From NCBI RefSeq assembly GCF_002873455.1, contig NZ_MCUN01000018.1:62001-126000 (forward strand): a stretch of 64,000 nt of DNA, in the 5' to 3' direction. The notes under the pieces are model-generated. The model was not told the origin of the DNA, did not search any database, and was given only the letters and a program-made list of their open reading frames with translations. Within the stretch, counting starts at the first letter, position 1. Each line of letters begins with the position of its first letter. The position numbers and the translations under genes are program-made. The DNA is from Vibrio splendidus. GTDB taxonomy: Bacteria; Pseudomonadota; Gammaproteobacteria; Enterobacterales; Vibrionaceae. Below are positions 55,948 through 64,000 of the stretch, piece after piece.

Positions 55948-57383
55948 AATGTGTCCTGAGTGAGAGTTGATACAGGGTCTTGATTGGTGACGCTCCATTT
56001 GTTGATGAATACATGCTCAGGGTCGTACATTTCAGTTTGCTTCATCAAGTCAAAGCGGTGTGATTTAGGTTGTGAATGTGAATGTGAATGTGATTGGTTT
56101 GTGACTTGATCTGTGTGGGCTGGTTGATTGAGGGCTCCAGCGATATACGCCCAATTCCCCCAGTTTGATGCCACATCATAGTCGACAAGTTGGCTCTCGA
56201 AGTAGGCGGCTCCGTGTCGCCAATCGACACCCAACTCAAAGATCAAACAGCTCGCGACCAATTGTCTGCCGCGATTCGACACGTATCCGGTTGCATTAAG
56301 CTGACGCATGCATGCATCGACAATCGGAAAGTTGGTATTGCCATCTTTCCATTTGGTGAAATTCATGTTCGACGCCGCTGAAGAGCTTGAAGAGCTTGAA
56401 GAGCTTGAAGAGTATGAAGAGTTGAGTTCATGGTTTGTGGTTCCACCGAACAACGACGAGCCCAGAGATAAACACTTCCAATAGAAATATTCGCGCCATA
56501 ACAGTTCAAAGTAGATCCAGTAGGTTGAGTCGTTGCTGCCATGTTCGGCTTCAAATTGCTTTAGATATCGGTAAATTGTCTTGGGTGAAACACAGCCTAG
56601 CGCTAACCAAGGTGAGAACTTGGTCGACTTTTCGATGCCGTCAAACGCGTTTCGTGTCTGCTTGTAGGTAAGGGCATAGTCACGTGAAAAGTAGTTATCT
56701 AAATGCGCCAGTCCTGCGTTTTCTCCACCCGAATAATCGTTTGTTACTTCTCTTTCTGCACTTGGTGAGCTTATTAATGATATTTGTGGTTTTAGAGGCA
56801 TTAGTGATATCAGTGAGATTAGTGATGTCGGTGCTGATGGTAGACGTGAAACAACCGTCTCACTACGATTAACGTTCAAGTGTTCGATTAGCTTTCTAAA
56901 TTTAGTAAAAGAGCTCGGGATCTTTGATAATTCAAACGGCAGTTCATCTTGGTCAAATAAGGTGGAATGATTTGGCAAACACATCTTTAAGTTAGGGGAC
57001 TGTCTTTGAATAGCGCGAATCAATTGTCGTTCGTCGTAACCGCAATGTGCGTTAGCAAAAAAGTGGGTGACGTGTTGTTCCGTGATGATTTGGCTGAGTG
57101 TTTGCGCTGCAGTGTCTGGTTCTAAATGGTTATTGCGGACCACGATAAGTTGCTGTCCAAGCTTCATTAAATCCGATTCTAAATTGGCTATCGATTGAGT
57201 AATGAACGCGTTTCTATGAGCTCCGAGCTGTTGTTCTTGTGCAAGTTCAGCCGAAAATTTGGAAAGCGTTGGCTCGACGACTAAACAAACAAGCTCATCA
57301 ACGATTTGACTCGCTTGAAAAAGTAGCGTGTTGTCGTTGATTCTTAAGTCGTTTGTAAAAAGATAGAAACCAATCTCTTTCAT
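55944..57383 (-). CDS. Cryptochrome DASH/photolyase with low-complexity insertions
   Basis: A 479-residue flavoprotein of the cryptochrome/photolyase family, DASH-like by FYLFTNDLRINDNTLL, the region from SRDYALTYKQTRN, WLALGCVSPKTIY, ELLWREYFYWKC and the NRGRQLVASCLIFELG FAD-binding stretch. DASH proteins repair pyrimidine dimers in single-stranded DNA or act as sensors. The ATG at 57383 starts the N-terminal domain directly; the frame is open to 57515. Three simple repeats are translated: a serine run, a Ser-His run and a Leu-Ile-Ser run. It overlaps the FeS photolyase gene by 4 bp and leads the operon. Confidence 0.88.
   Translation of the reverse strand: MKEIGFYLFTNDLRINDNTLLFQASQIVDELVCLVVEPTLSKFSAELAQEQQLGAHRNAFITQSIANLESDLMKLGQQLIVVRNNHLEPDTAAQTLSQIITEQHVTHFFANAHCGYDERQLIRAIQRQSPNLKMCLPNHSTLFDQDELPFELSKIPSSFTKFRKLIEHLNVNRSETVVSRLPSAPTSLISLISLMPLKPQISLISSPSAEREVTNDYSGGENAGLAHLDNYFSRDYALTYKQTRNAFDGIEKSTKFSPWLALGCVSPKTIYRYLKQFEAEHGSNDSTYWIYFELLWREYFYWKCLSLGSSLFGGTTNHELNSSYSSSSSSSSSSSAASNMNFTKWKDGNTNFPIVDACMRQLNATGYVSNRGRQLVASCLIFELGVDWRHGAAYFESQLVDYDVASNWGNWAYIAGALNQPAHTDQVTNQSHSHSHSQPKSHRFDLMKQTEMYDPEHVFINKWSVTNQDPVSTLTQDTL
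56072..56095. repeat. 6-bp tandem repeat inside the cryptochrome gene
   Basis: Three GTGAAT units and one variant GTGATT, encoding a Ser-His run near the C-terminus of the minus-strand protein. Confidence 0.85.
56380..56424. repeat. 9-bp tandem repeat inside the cryptochrome gene
   Basis: Five units of GAAGAGCTT, the last two varied, encoding most of a long serine run on the minus strand. Confidence 0.9.
56798..56840. repeat. Degenerate repeat inside the cryptochrome gene
   Basis: Related ATTAGTGAT-type units encode the repeated Leu-Ile-Ser segment between the two domains of the minus-strand protein. Confidence 0.65.
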
Positions 57384-57652
57384 TGCTTGCACTCGTGATT
57401 TGTTAGTTATTAGACAGTTACGATCGGATGGGCTAGCAAGATCACAAATGATTACGTCAAATGGGTAAAGGGTGAACTGGGGTAACGAAGATTGAATAGT
57501 GGGGATGTAAGCCAACCAATAATAGCGATAGAGGTTGGCTAATCAAGTCTGGCTCTATAAGCCAGGACAGCTGTTCTTAAAGAGAGGCTGTCTTCAAGAT
57601 TGCCAGTCTTTGAGAGCGACAGTCTTTAGGAGCAGACAGGCCATAGAAGCAG

Positions 57653-58075
57653 TTAGTCCATAGGAACGACGAGTATGTCGACAGGAGAAGAATCTATCAA
57701 TTGCTTCGAGTGCGAGACGATCTTATGCCAAAAATCATGATGATGACCACAGAGCATTAGGTCAATGTTATGTATTTTCACGGTGTCTTTGAGCTTGTCA
57801 TTCAAATCACCAGTACCCACGAAGATATGCTTAATTGGGTGTTTGGCGTAGGCCTCAAACTCTTTCAAATGCTTAACGGCATCTTCATTGATCGGTAGAT
57901 CGCCTTCATTTCCCTGAATATCAACGAGTTCTGGGTAAATCTCTCCATGTGTACCGTCGATATAAACAAACGAGATGCCAGCTTCCAGCTTGTCTGCGAA
58001 GAAAGTCGCTCGATCGATAAGAATCTTGGTGTCGTCGGACATTTCAACTGCGACCAGAATATGTCGGTATTCCAT
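57653..58075 (-). CDS. uspA: Universal stress protein, UspA type
   Basis: A 140-residue cytoplasmic UspA-fold protein. It begins YRHILVAVEMSDDTKIL and ends LCGHHHDFWHKIVSHSKQ then VDILVVPMD, very like E. coli UspA. The GxxGx9GS ATP-binding motif of the other Usp subgroup is absent, so it is in the non-ATP-binding UspA class. It is on the same strand as the photolyase operon and 270 bp upstream of it, so co-expression is possible but not shown. Confidence 0.9.
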   Translation of the reverse strand: MEYRHILVAVEMSDDTKILIDRATFFADKLEAGISFVYIDGTHGEIYPELVDIQGNEGDLPINEDAVKHLKEFEAYAKHPIKHIFVGTGDLNDKLKDTVKIHNIDLMLCGHHHDFWHKIVSHSKQLIDSSPVDILVVPMD

Positions 58076-58317
58076 AATTTAAGCCTATTGTTGTGAGTTA
58101 TGTAACAAGCATAGTTTTTGTTGGTGCAAATGATATCGAAGAGATCTCATATTGCGCAAAATCATCATTCAATGTTCTTCTAAGCACTATCGTATTTATA
58201 TCGCTTTGATTGATAAGAAATTTACAAAAGGTTGTTATAGTGAAATGAGTTCGATGCTTTATGCTTTTTTATTAGATCAGCTCGACAGTCCAACTCGCCA
58301 ATAACCAAGAGGCATCA

Positions 58318-59202
58318 ATGACAGTATTACTCACCATCCCGACTCGAACACTAGGCTTTGACTACGATATTGAGATCTGCGATTGGTCGCAAAAGCTCGT
58401 GGGCTTTCATGTGTTTGAAGATGGTCGACGTCCGCTCGACGGTGGTATTGGTTTAAGCCTCAATCTTGTTGAACAATTTGATGTAAATGGTCGTTGGTTA
58501 GATTCGTTACCTGCTCGTTATCGTGAGATCACCGATGACTTCCCAGAGTATCAATACCAGATGCTGTGGTTAGCTGCGAACACTTATGAAGCAGCTCAAC
58601 TGCTTGAGTTAAGACCTGTTATCTTGGCATTAATCTGTATGAAATACAGCGTCGACAACAAGAAAGCATTGGAACTGAGTCGCCTAGGGCAAAAGAGAAT
58701 CTTAGCTAAATTAGGCTTAGACAGCAGTAAAGCGACGCTCAAATTTATCGATAAGTTAGAACTGCACTATAACGTCGGGGATGAACTTGACCACATTGTT
58801 CGTATTCTCGAACCACTGCAAAGACGTGTGCTCAAATTCAAACATTACTCTAAAGTAGGCTACACGGCGCTGCGTTTGGACCAAGTTCATCCATTTCTAA
58901 CAGGCAGTCGATTGGGTATCGCAATGGTGGAAGAGGGTAGACTCAATGCTCCATCGAAAATGGCGATGTTCCAAGATGTAATACTATTGGGGCAGGATTT
59001 GGAGATGGACGATCCATTGCGCGCCATCACGAGTCAAAATTCCTTTGCTATGTTTGAGCAACTGCATGATAGATGGACTGAACAGCGCCAACTGAGAAGG
59101 TTAGAGGGAAATCGCCCTGTGGACATGGATATCCCTTATCCAGTTCCTTTGTTGGGTAACGACGACATCCACCCGCTTACCGATTACTACGACCTTGAAT
59201 AA
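58318..59202 (+). CDS. Uncharacterised 294-residue protein
   Basis: No family recognised. The protein has no signal peptide or membrane segment. The N-terminal 60 residues (TIPTRTLGFDYDIEICDWSQ) look like mixed beta strands, the rest is largely helical, and an acidic, proline-containing tail ends YDLE. A well-formed ATG with AAGAGGC upstream and normal codon use support a real gene. It is followed closely by two small genes on the same strand, which may form a unit. Confidence 0.75.
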   Translation: MTVLLTIPTRTLGFDYDIEICDWSQKLVGFHVFEDGRRPLDGGIGLSLNLVEQFDVNGRWLDSLPARYREITDDFPEYQYQMLWLAANTYEAAQLLELRPVILALICMKYSVDNKKALELSRLGQKRILAKLGLDSSKATLKFIDKLELHYNVGDELDHIVRILEPLQRRVLKFKHYSKVGYTALRLDQVHPFLTGSRLGIAMVEEGRLNAPSKMAMFQDVILLGQDLEMDDPLRAITSQNSFAMFEQLHDRWTEQRQLRRLEGNRPVDMDIPYPVPLLGNDDIHPLTDYYDLE

Positions 59203-59208
59203 GAGGGT

Positions 59209-59448
59209 GTGGAACAAAAACATTGCATTGGCGTTTATCACAATCGAATCATGAGTGATCGCTACGTGGTGTTTCGGATGTTTAAACCTCAGCGTTTAAC
59301 CATCGGTTTACGTCGTGTTCCAAGTAAGGTGTTTCCGTTTGAGATTGACCAAATCTGCGGAAAACGAAATGCACCGCCATCGGAGTCCGCTCGCCAAGTG
59401 ATTCATGACTGGTTAGAAGCGAGCAAGCAAAAGTACCCTAAGCAATAG
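59209..59448 (+). CDS. Uncharacterised small basic protein
   Basis: A 79-residue protein with no recognised family (FRMFKPQRLTIGLRRVPSKV). It begins with GTG at 59209, 6 bp after the preceding gene's stop; an ATG at 59251 is in frame but has no ribosome site. Close spacing to its neighbour suggests translational coupling. Confidence 0.6.
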   Translation: MEQKHCIGVYHNRIMSDRYVVFRMFKPQRLTIGLRRVPSKVFPFEIDQICGKRNAPPSESARQVIHDWLEASKQKYPKQ

Positions 59449-59491
59449 CTGTGAAATAGAAGAGTAGCTGTGAAGTAGAAGGAATAACAGG

Positions 59492-59626
59492 ATGTTACAA
59501 CAAGGCGATTTATGCCCACATTGTGGTTTAATTATTGTCATGCCAACCGATTTGCAAGCGGAGTGCTTGGGTTGTGGCGAAGAGATCAATCAAGACCCTG
59601 CAGACGATTACGACGAAGAAGAGTAA
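59492..59626 (+). CDS. Small zinc-ribbon-like protein
   Basis: A 44-residue protein with two cysteine pairs, CPHC (8-11) and CLGC (25-28), spaced like a zinc ribbon, and a strongly acidic tail (DPADDYDEEE). ACAGG lies just before the ATG. No named family can be assigned. It follows two other uncharacterised genes on the same strand. Confidence 0.65.
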   Translation: MLQQGDLCPHCGLIIVMPTDLQAECLGCGEEINQDPADDYDEEE

Positions 59627-59692
59627 CTTTACCTACACTGATATAAACCAAGGCTAGGATGGCCGTATTGGCCCTTCAAAGGATGGAAAGAC

Positions 59693-60145
59693 ATGCAGAA
59701 AGTAATCTTTAGAAATTGCGATGAAAGTTCGCCATATTGGAGTGAATTAGAGCGCTTGTTTCAAAGTGAATGGTCGGATTTCAAGTTTAAAGATACCTAT
59801 AAAGACTGCGTACAACTCCCTCCAGTAATAGTAGTGCTTCGTGATAATGTGGTCATTGGTGGCTTGGCATATTCCCATTTTCAGGAACCTCATCAAGTTC
59901 GGGATGTGGTATGGATCAACGCTGTGTTTGTTGAACCTCAATGGCGCGGCCAAGGTATTGCGAGTGAGTTGATTAAACGAGCTGTTGAACAAATGCCAGA
60001 TTATTATCAATCCCAACCCTCGAAAAATTCAACGTCTAAGTTGTACGCCTACACCAATATTGCGCCTTTGTACCTTTCTCTTGGTTGGTCAATCGTCGAG
60101 ATTGAAACCGAACCCAACCATCACGTCATGAGCGTTACGTTTTAG
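59693..60145 (+). CDS. GNAT-family N-acetyltransferase
   Basis: A 150-residue acetyltransferase. The acetyl-CoA loop is PQWRGQGIASELIKRA, preceded by VWINAVFVE and followed by YAYTNIAPLYLSLGWSIVE, the standard GNAT order. The substrate is unknown. ATG at 59693 with AAGGA upstream. Confidence 0.88.
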   Translation: MQKVIFRNCDESSPYWSELERLFQSEWSDFKFKDTYKDCVQLPPVIVVLRDNVVIGGLAYSHFQEPHQVRDVVWINAVFVEPQWRGQGIASELIKRAVEQMPDYYQSQPSKNSTSKLYAYTNIAPLYLSLGWSIVEIETEPNHHVMSVTF

Positions 60146-60264
60146 GCTGAATATTCGGAAACAGCCTAACAGCCACGAAACTCTCTGCCTTCCTCATCTT
60201 TCGATTTATGAGCACCTTTTCATAAATGCTTAAACTTCTTAGCGACAAGATCTTGAATCAACAC

Positions 60265-60446
60265 CGAAACTAACGTTGCTCCTTCATACACATTGTTTGA
60301 CGCAACATTGAGTTACCGAATCGAAGATTACAAGTTCCAAGTTGCAGAAGAACTTAGCAGACAAAGAGTACGTGGCTACGTGTGACTTCTATTGCTTCTA
60401 CGGTGACCGTCGTAACGTGATTGCGAGCGTAACTTATGACTGGTAA
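60265..60446 (+). pseudogene. C-terminal remnant of a TonB-dependent siderophore receptor
   Basis: One frame reads VAPSYTLFDATLSYRIEDYK and another continues KNLADKEYVATC, then DFYCFYGDRRNVIASVTYDW, to TAA. Together they match the end of FhuA/FoxA-type receptors (a cysteine pair before the last strand, terminal aromatic residue). A frameshift lies near 60340-60350 and the upstream part is missing. A terminator-like hairpin follows. Confidence 0.75.
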
Positions 60447-60478
60447 CGTAACTTTATAATCAGTAATTACTAGTTTAT

Positions 60479-60513
60479 GAGCACTCAGTCCAACGGGCTG
60501 GGTGCTTTTATTA
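60479..60513 (+). terminator. Terminator-like hairpin after the receptor remnant
   Basis: AGCACTCAG and CTGGGTGCT pair (one G-T wobble), followed by TTTTATT. It probably served the decayed receptor gene. Confidence 0.6.
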
Positions 60514-60712
60514 AGTTCATCATCTCCCTTTACCCACAACACATAACTTTGTTCAACTTTCGTTAAAACTCATGCCTATATCGCCTTTAAATCAAACAAC
60601 TAGACGCTGATTAAAACGATCAATACGATTTATTGCAGCAGTTGTTGAGCACAAAGCCTATATTGACTAGAATGACGCACTTTTTTTATTTACGTACATA
60701 CAGGTAATGAAC

Positions 60713-60967
60713 ATGAGCGATACTAATTCAAGACCAGCTTTACCAGATCATCTTGCAGGTAACCCACGCAGCCCACACCACGTGGCTGAGTGTTTCGAAT
60801 ACCCAATCGGCATTCGTCTAAATGGTAAAGAACGTACTGATGTTGAAGAATACTGCATCAGCGAAGGTTGGGTTAAGATCCCTTCACCTAAAGCGCTAGA
60901 CCGTCGTGGTCAGCCTATGCTTATTACTCTAAAAGGCTCTGTAGAAGCTTTTTACATCGAAGAATAA
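60713..60967 (+). CDS. DUF3297 family protein
   Basis: An 84-residue cytoplasmic protein. LPDHLAGNPRSPHHV and IRLNGKERTDVEEYCISEGW are the DUF3297 signature; function unknown. The ATG at 60713 is 8 nt from AGG and is preferred to the ATG at 60707. It is monocistronic, with a terminator about 90 bp downstream. Confidence 0.85.
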   Translation: MSDTNSRPALPDHLAGNPRSPHHVAECFEYPIGIRLNGKERTDVEEYCISEGWVKIPSPKALDRRGQPMLITLKGSVEAFYIEE

Positions 60968-61054
60968 TCGCTTTGTGTGACTAGCTAATGCTTCGTGTAG
61001 TTAGCTAATGTTTGGTTTAATTAGCCAATACAAAGTCACTAAGAGTTATTCCCT

Positions 61055-61087
61055 AAAAGGGTCTAGAGAAATCTAGGCCCTTTTTGT
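61055..61087 (+). terminator. Rho-independent terminator after the DUF3297 gene
   Basis: AAAAGGGTCTAGA and TCTAGGCCCTTTTT pair with a GAAA-type loop. Confidence 0.8.
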
Positions 61088-61132
61088 TTGCATTGATGTT
61101 GGCGAACTTATCTAAACAACAGCCAAAATCAC

Positions 61133-61180
61133 CTCCATAACTCCATAACTCCATAACTCCATAACTCCATAACTCCATAA
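61133..61180. repeat. Octanucleotide tandem repeat
   Basis: Six exact copies of CTCCATAA in a gene-free stretch between the DUF3297 gene and glpT. The surrounding 60968-61500 shows no gene. Confidence 0.95.
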
Positions 61181-61500
61181 AGCTCATCAAAAATGTCGAC
61201 GTCCAATATGCATATGTAGGAGTAATGCGGTTGTTGGTTGATTTGTGTTCGCTCGCTCGTTCCTGGTTGATTTATATTCGGAATTATTGCTGTTAAATTA
61301 AACAGTAAAAAATAAGAATATGAAGCGCAGTCTCACTAAATGAAACTAAAGTGCTGTATTTAAGGTTATTTATTGTTAATGGCTATCTCTATCACAGAAA
61401 ATAATCCTGAAGCACATACAATTCTCCTGCTTTCGAATGAGCGCAATATTTTTTCGTTCGAGCATTTTTATTTCTATCGCCCAATATACATGAGGTTCCT

Positions 61501-62874
61501 ATGTTTGGAATATTCAAACCTATGGCGCATATCGATCGCTTGTCTACCGATAAGATTGATAGCACCTACACACGATTACGATGGCAGCTTTTTCTCGGCA
61601 TCTTTGTTGGCTATGCAGGCTACTACCTAGTCCGCAAAAACTTCAGTTTGGCGATGCCATACCTGATTGAACAAGGTTACAGTCGAGGAGAGCTAGGGGT
61701 TGCTTTAGCCGCAGTATCCATCGCTTACGGTTTATCTAAGTTTTTAATGGGAAGCGTTTCTGATCGCTCAAATCCGCGTTATTTCCTCAGCGGTGGCTTG
61801 TTAATGTCTGCACTGGTGATGTTTTGCTTCGGCTTTATGCCATGGGCAACTGGCAGCATCACTGCAATGTTTATCCTGCTGTTCTTGAATGGTTGGTTCC
61901 AAGGTATGGGCTGGCCAGCTTGTGGACGAACCATGGTTCACTGGTGGTCACGCAAAGAGCGCGGCGAGATTGTATCGGTATGGAACGTTGCTCACAATGT
62001 TGGCGGCGGCTTGATTGGCCCAATGTTCTTATTGGGGCTATGGGCTTTTAACGATGATTGGCGAACCGCTTTTTATGTTCCTGCATTTTTTGCCACTCTC
62101 GTTGCTGTTTTCGTTTGGTTTACAGTAAGAGACACGCCTCAATCTTGTGGCCTACCACCGATTGAAGAGCATAAAGACGATTACCCAGACGACTACGATA
62201 CGTCTCATGAAAAAGAAATGACTGCTAAAGAGATCTTCTTTAAGTACGTTTTCTCCAATAAGTTGTTGTGGTCAATCGCAATTGCTAATGCATTTGTTTA
62301 CCTTATCCGTTATGGCGTACTCGATTGGGCTCCTGTTTACTTAAAAGAAGCGAAAGACTTCTCTGTAGATAAATCATCTTGGGCTTACTTCTTGTATGAG
62401 TGGGCTGGTATTCCGGGCACGTTATTGTGTGGTTGGATTTCAGATAAGTTGTTCAAAGGTCGACGCGCTCCAGCAGGGATTCTGTTTATGGTTCTCGTAA
62501 CGGTTGCAGTGTTGGTGTACTGGTTGAACCCAGCGGGTAACCCAACGGTTGATATGCTGGCACTTATCGCGATTGGTTTCCTTATCTATGGGCCAGTAAT
62601 GCTCATCGGTTTATATGCGCTTGAACTTGCACCTAAGAAAGCAGCGGGTACAGCAGCAGGTCTAACGGGTTTGTTTGGTTACTTAGGTGGCGCAGTTGCT
62701 GCCAATGCGGTGCTTGGTTTCATGGTCGATCATTACGGTTGGGATGGCGGTTTCATGATTTTGATCGGTGCTTGTGTTGCTTCAATAATTTGTCTGCTTT
62801 ACGCCTTCTTAGGTGAGCGTGAACATCATAAACAAAAAGATCTTGAACGAGAAAAAGAAGCGCTAACTCAGTAG
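61501..62874 (+). CDS. glpT: Glycerol-3-phosphate:phosphate antiporter GlpT
   Basis: A 457-residue major-facilitator protein with twelve predicted helices. [20 protein letters not shown] near the N-terminus, the MFS loop [17 protein letters not shown], and the [20 protein letters not shown] segment are characteristic of GlpT/UhpT (organophosphate:phosphate antiporters). It imports glycerol-3-phosphate in exchange for phosphate at the inner membrane. glpQ follows 78 bp downstream, a natural pair. Confidence 0.95.
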   Translation: MFGIFKPMAHIDRLSTDKIDSTYTRLRWQLFLGIFVGYAGYYLVRKNFSLAMPYLIEQGYSRGELGVALAAVSIAYGLSKFLMGSVSDRSNPRYFLSGGLLMSALVMFCFGFMPWATGSITAMFILLFLNGWFQGMGWPACGRTMVHWWSRKERGEIVSVWNVAHNVGGGLIGPMFLLGLWAFNDDWRTAFYVPAFFATLVAVFVWFTVRDTPQSCGLPPIEEHKDDYPDDYDTSHEKEMTAKEIFFKYVFSNKLLWSIAIANAFVYLIRYGVLDWAPVYLKEAKDFSVDKSSWAYFLYEWAGIPGTLLCGWISDKLFKGRRAPAGILFMVLVTVAVLVYWLNPAGNPTVDMLALIAIGFLIYGPVMLIGLYALELAPKKAAGTAAGLTGLFGYLGGAVAANAVLGFMVDHYGWDGGFMILIGACVASIICLLYAFLGEREHHKQKDLEREKEALTQ

Positions 62875-62952
62875 TTCATTAACTAAATCACACTATAGTA
62901 ATAACAACAGAGGCAGGTATATCCTGCTTCTGCTTTATCAAGGGAAACAACA

Positions 62953-64000
62953 ATGAAAACAACGTCACTGTCTCTGACTTTACTAGCACTTAGCTTATCT
63001 GCCAATGCGTTCGCCGATCCTTTAGTGATTGCGCATCGCGGTGCTTCTGGTTATTTACCAGAGCATACACTACCCGCTAAAGCACTCGCTTACGCAATGA
63101 AACCCGACTACATCGAACAAGATGTCGTGATGACCAAAGATGACCAGTTGGTGGTGTTACATGATCACTACCTAGACCGAGTAACCGATGTTGCAGATCG
63201 CTTTCCAGAACGCGCTCGAGCAGATGGCCGCTACTACGCGATTGATTTTACGCTTGCCGAGATCAAATCATTAAAAGTAACCGAAGGCTTCAACTTAGAT
63301 GACCAAGGTAATCGAGTGGCTGGGTTCCCAACACGCTTCCCAATGTGGCAGTCAGATTTTCGTGTAGCTACTTTTGCCGAAGAAATTGAATTGATCCAAG
63401 GTCTTAATAAAACACTGGGTTATGACGTGGGTATTTATCCTGAGATTAAAGCGCCTTGGTTCCATCGTCATGAAGGCAAAGATATCTCTAAAGCTGTGCT
63501 TGCGACCTTGCAGCAATATGGTTATCTATCGAAAGATGACAAGGTGTACTTGCAGTGTTTCGATGCCAATGAGCTTCAACGAATCAATAATGAACTCCTG
63601 CCTGCGATGGAAATGGATCTTAAGCTCGTTCAGTTGATGGCTTACACTGATTGGAACGAAACCATGACTTACAAGGGTGAGAAAGCGACGCCGTACAGTT
63701 ATGACTGGATGTTTGAGAAAGGCGGCATGGCAAAAGTCGCTAGCTATGCTGACGGCATTGGCCCATGGAAACCTATGCTTGTGGACGATGCATCGACTAA
63801 AGATAACATCATTATTAAGCCATTGATGAAGTCAGCAAAAGATGCTGGCTTAGACGTTCACCCGTATACGTTCCGTGCCGACCCAGGAAGAATCCCAGCT
63901 TATGCCGATAACTTTGATGGCATGTTGGATGTCTTTTACAATCAAGTAAAAGTCGATGGTTTGTTTACCGACTTCCCAGACAAAGCGGTCGACTTCTTAA
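62953..64000 (+). CDS. glpQ: Periplasmic glycerophosphodiester phosphodiesterase GlpQ, 3' end cut by window
   Basis: Hydrolyses glycerophosphodiesters to glycerol-3-phosphate and an alcohol in the periplasm. The frame runs from the ATG at 62953 (AGGGAAACAACA upstream) to the window end; at least 349 residues are seen. There is a signal peptide (ending SANAFADP), then AHRGASGYLPEHT with the catalytic histidine, YIEQDVVMTKD with the metal ligands, and VVLHDHYLDRVTDV with the second histidine. Late DGLFTDFPDKAVDFL shows only a few residues are missing. It supplies substrate for the adjacent GlpT. Confidence 0.95.
   Translation, partial: MKTTSLSLTLLALSLSANAFADPLVIAHRGASGYLPEHTLPAKALAYAMKPDYIEQDVVMTKDDQLVVLHDHYLDRVTDVADRFPERARADGRYYAIDFTLAEIKSLKVTEGFNLDDQGNRVAGFPTRFPMWQSDFRVATFAEEIELIQGLNKTLGYDVGIYPEIKAPWFHRHEGKDISKAVLATLQQYGYLSKDDKVYLQCFDANELQRINNELLPAMEMDLKLVQLMAYTDWNETMTYKGEKATPYSYDWMFEKGGMAKVASYADGIGPWKPMLVDDASTKDNIIIKPLMKSAKDAGLDVHPYTFRADPGRIPAYADNFDGMLDVFYNQVKVDGLFTDFPDKAVDFL

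Noticed and set aside
61133..61180. Octamer array as a possible CRISPR
   Set aside because: Units are 8 bp with no spacers and no cas genes nearby.
61430..61480. GlpR operator ahead of glpT
   Set aside because: A TTCGTTCGAGCAT stretch has half-site resemblance, but the spacing does not match the GlpR consensus.

Overview
The window reads as a chromosomal segment of a marine gammaproteobacterium, most probably a Vibrio (Splendidus-clade-like). This is inferred from protein character (Vibrio-type Tad locus, second PurA paralogue, UspA, DUF3297, GlpT-GlpQ, chitinase) and from short dispersed intergenic repeats, not from a marker-gene comparison. No rRNA, tRNA, prophage, IS element or CRISPR array was seen.

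Layout. 1-5849: 3' end of a defence operon, a type I restriction subunit (hsdR, cut by the window start) followed at once by mcrB and mcrC. 6086-6962: a divergent pair, an exported NTF2-like protein and an HxlR regulator, with two direct repeats between them. 7324-20356: a complete Tad/Flp pilus locus (flp, tadV, rcpC, rcpA, an rcpB-like lipoprotein gene, tadZABCDEFG, ompA-like), flanked by a divergent LysR gene and a downstream GGDEF gene. 21496-23844: a divergent second adenylosuccinate synthetase and a LysR regulator. 24546-26321: an HBM-type chemoreceptor. 26503-31383: an AT-rich glycan-modification cassette (GT4-like, GtrB, GtrA, methyltransferase with an apparent AUU start, GT-C-like membrane protein). 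31516-46665: mixed metabolic and surface genes (DHH phosphoesterase, modular GH18 chitinase, LysR plus TonB-dependent receptor with a Fur-like site, methyltransferase, PAS-GGDEF, GNAT, subtilisin-like protease with a large insertion, LysE exporter, small beta-barrel protein). 46900-51875: sbcDC. 52098-58075: a DUF2256 micro-protein, a RIO-type kinase, then on the minus strand uspA and a translationally coupled cry-DASH / FeS-photolyase / SDR operon. 58318-60967: small uncharacterised genes, GNAT and DUF3297. 61501-64000: glpT and glpQ (3' end cut).

How they work together. The Tad genes make one envelope-spanning pilus machine: Flp pilin, TadV peptidase, TadA/B/C/Z inner-membrane motor, RcpA/RcpC/lipoprotein outer-membrane channel, TadD pilotin-like TPR protein, TadE/F/G pseudopilin-type proteins. 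hsdR-mcrBC restricts incoming DNA. cry-DASH, the FeS photolyase, SDR and DUF2256 look like a light/UV damage module. GlpT and GlpQ take up and release glycerol-3-phosphate.

Three decayed genes were recognised: a MarR-like C-terminus, an unidentified 47-residue C-terminus, and a siderophore-receptor C-terminus. The least ordinary items are the apparent AUU start or frameshift in the glycan cassette, simple-sequence expansions inside the cry-DASH gene, the DUF2256-photolyase neighbourhood, the paired hairpins and operator-like repeats around flp, and the divergent PurA paralogue.
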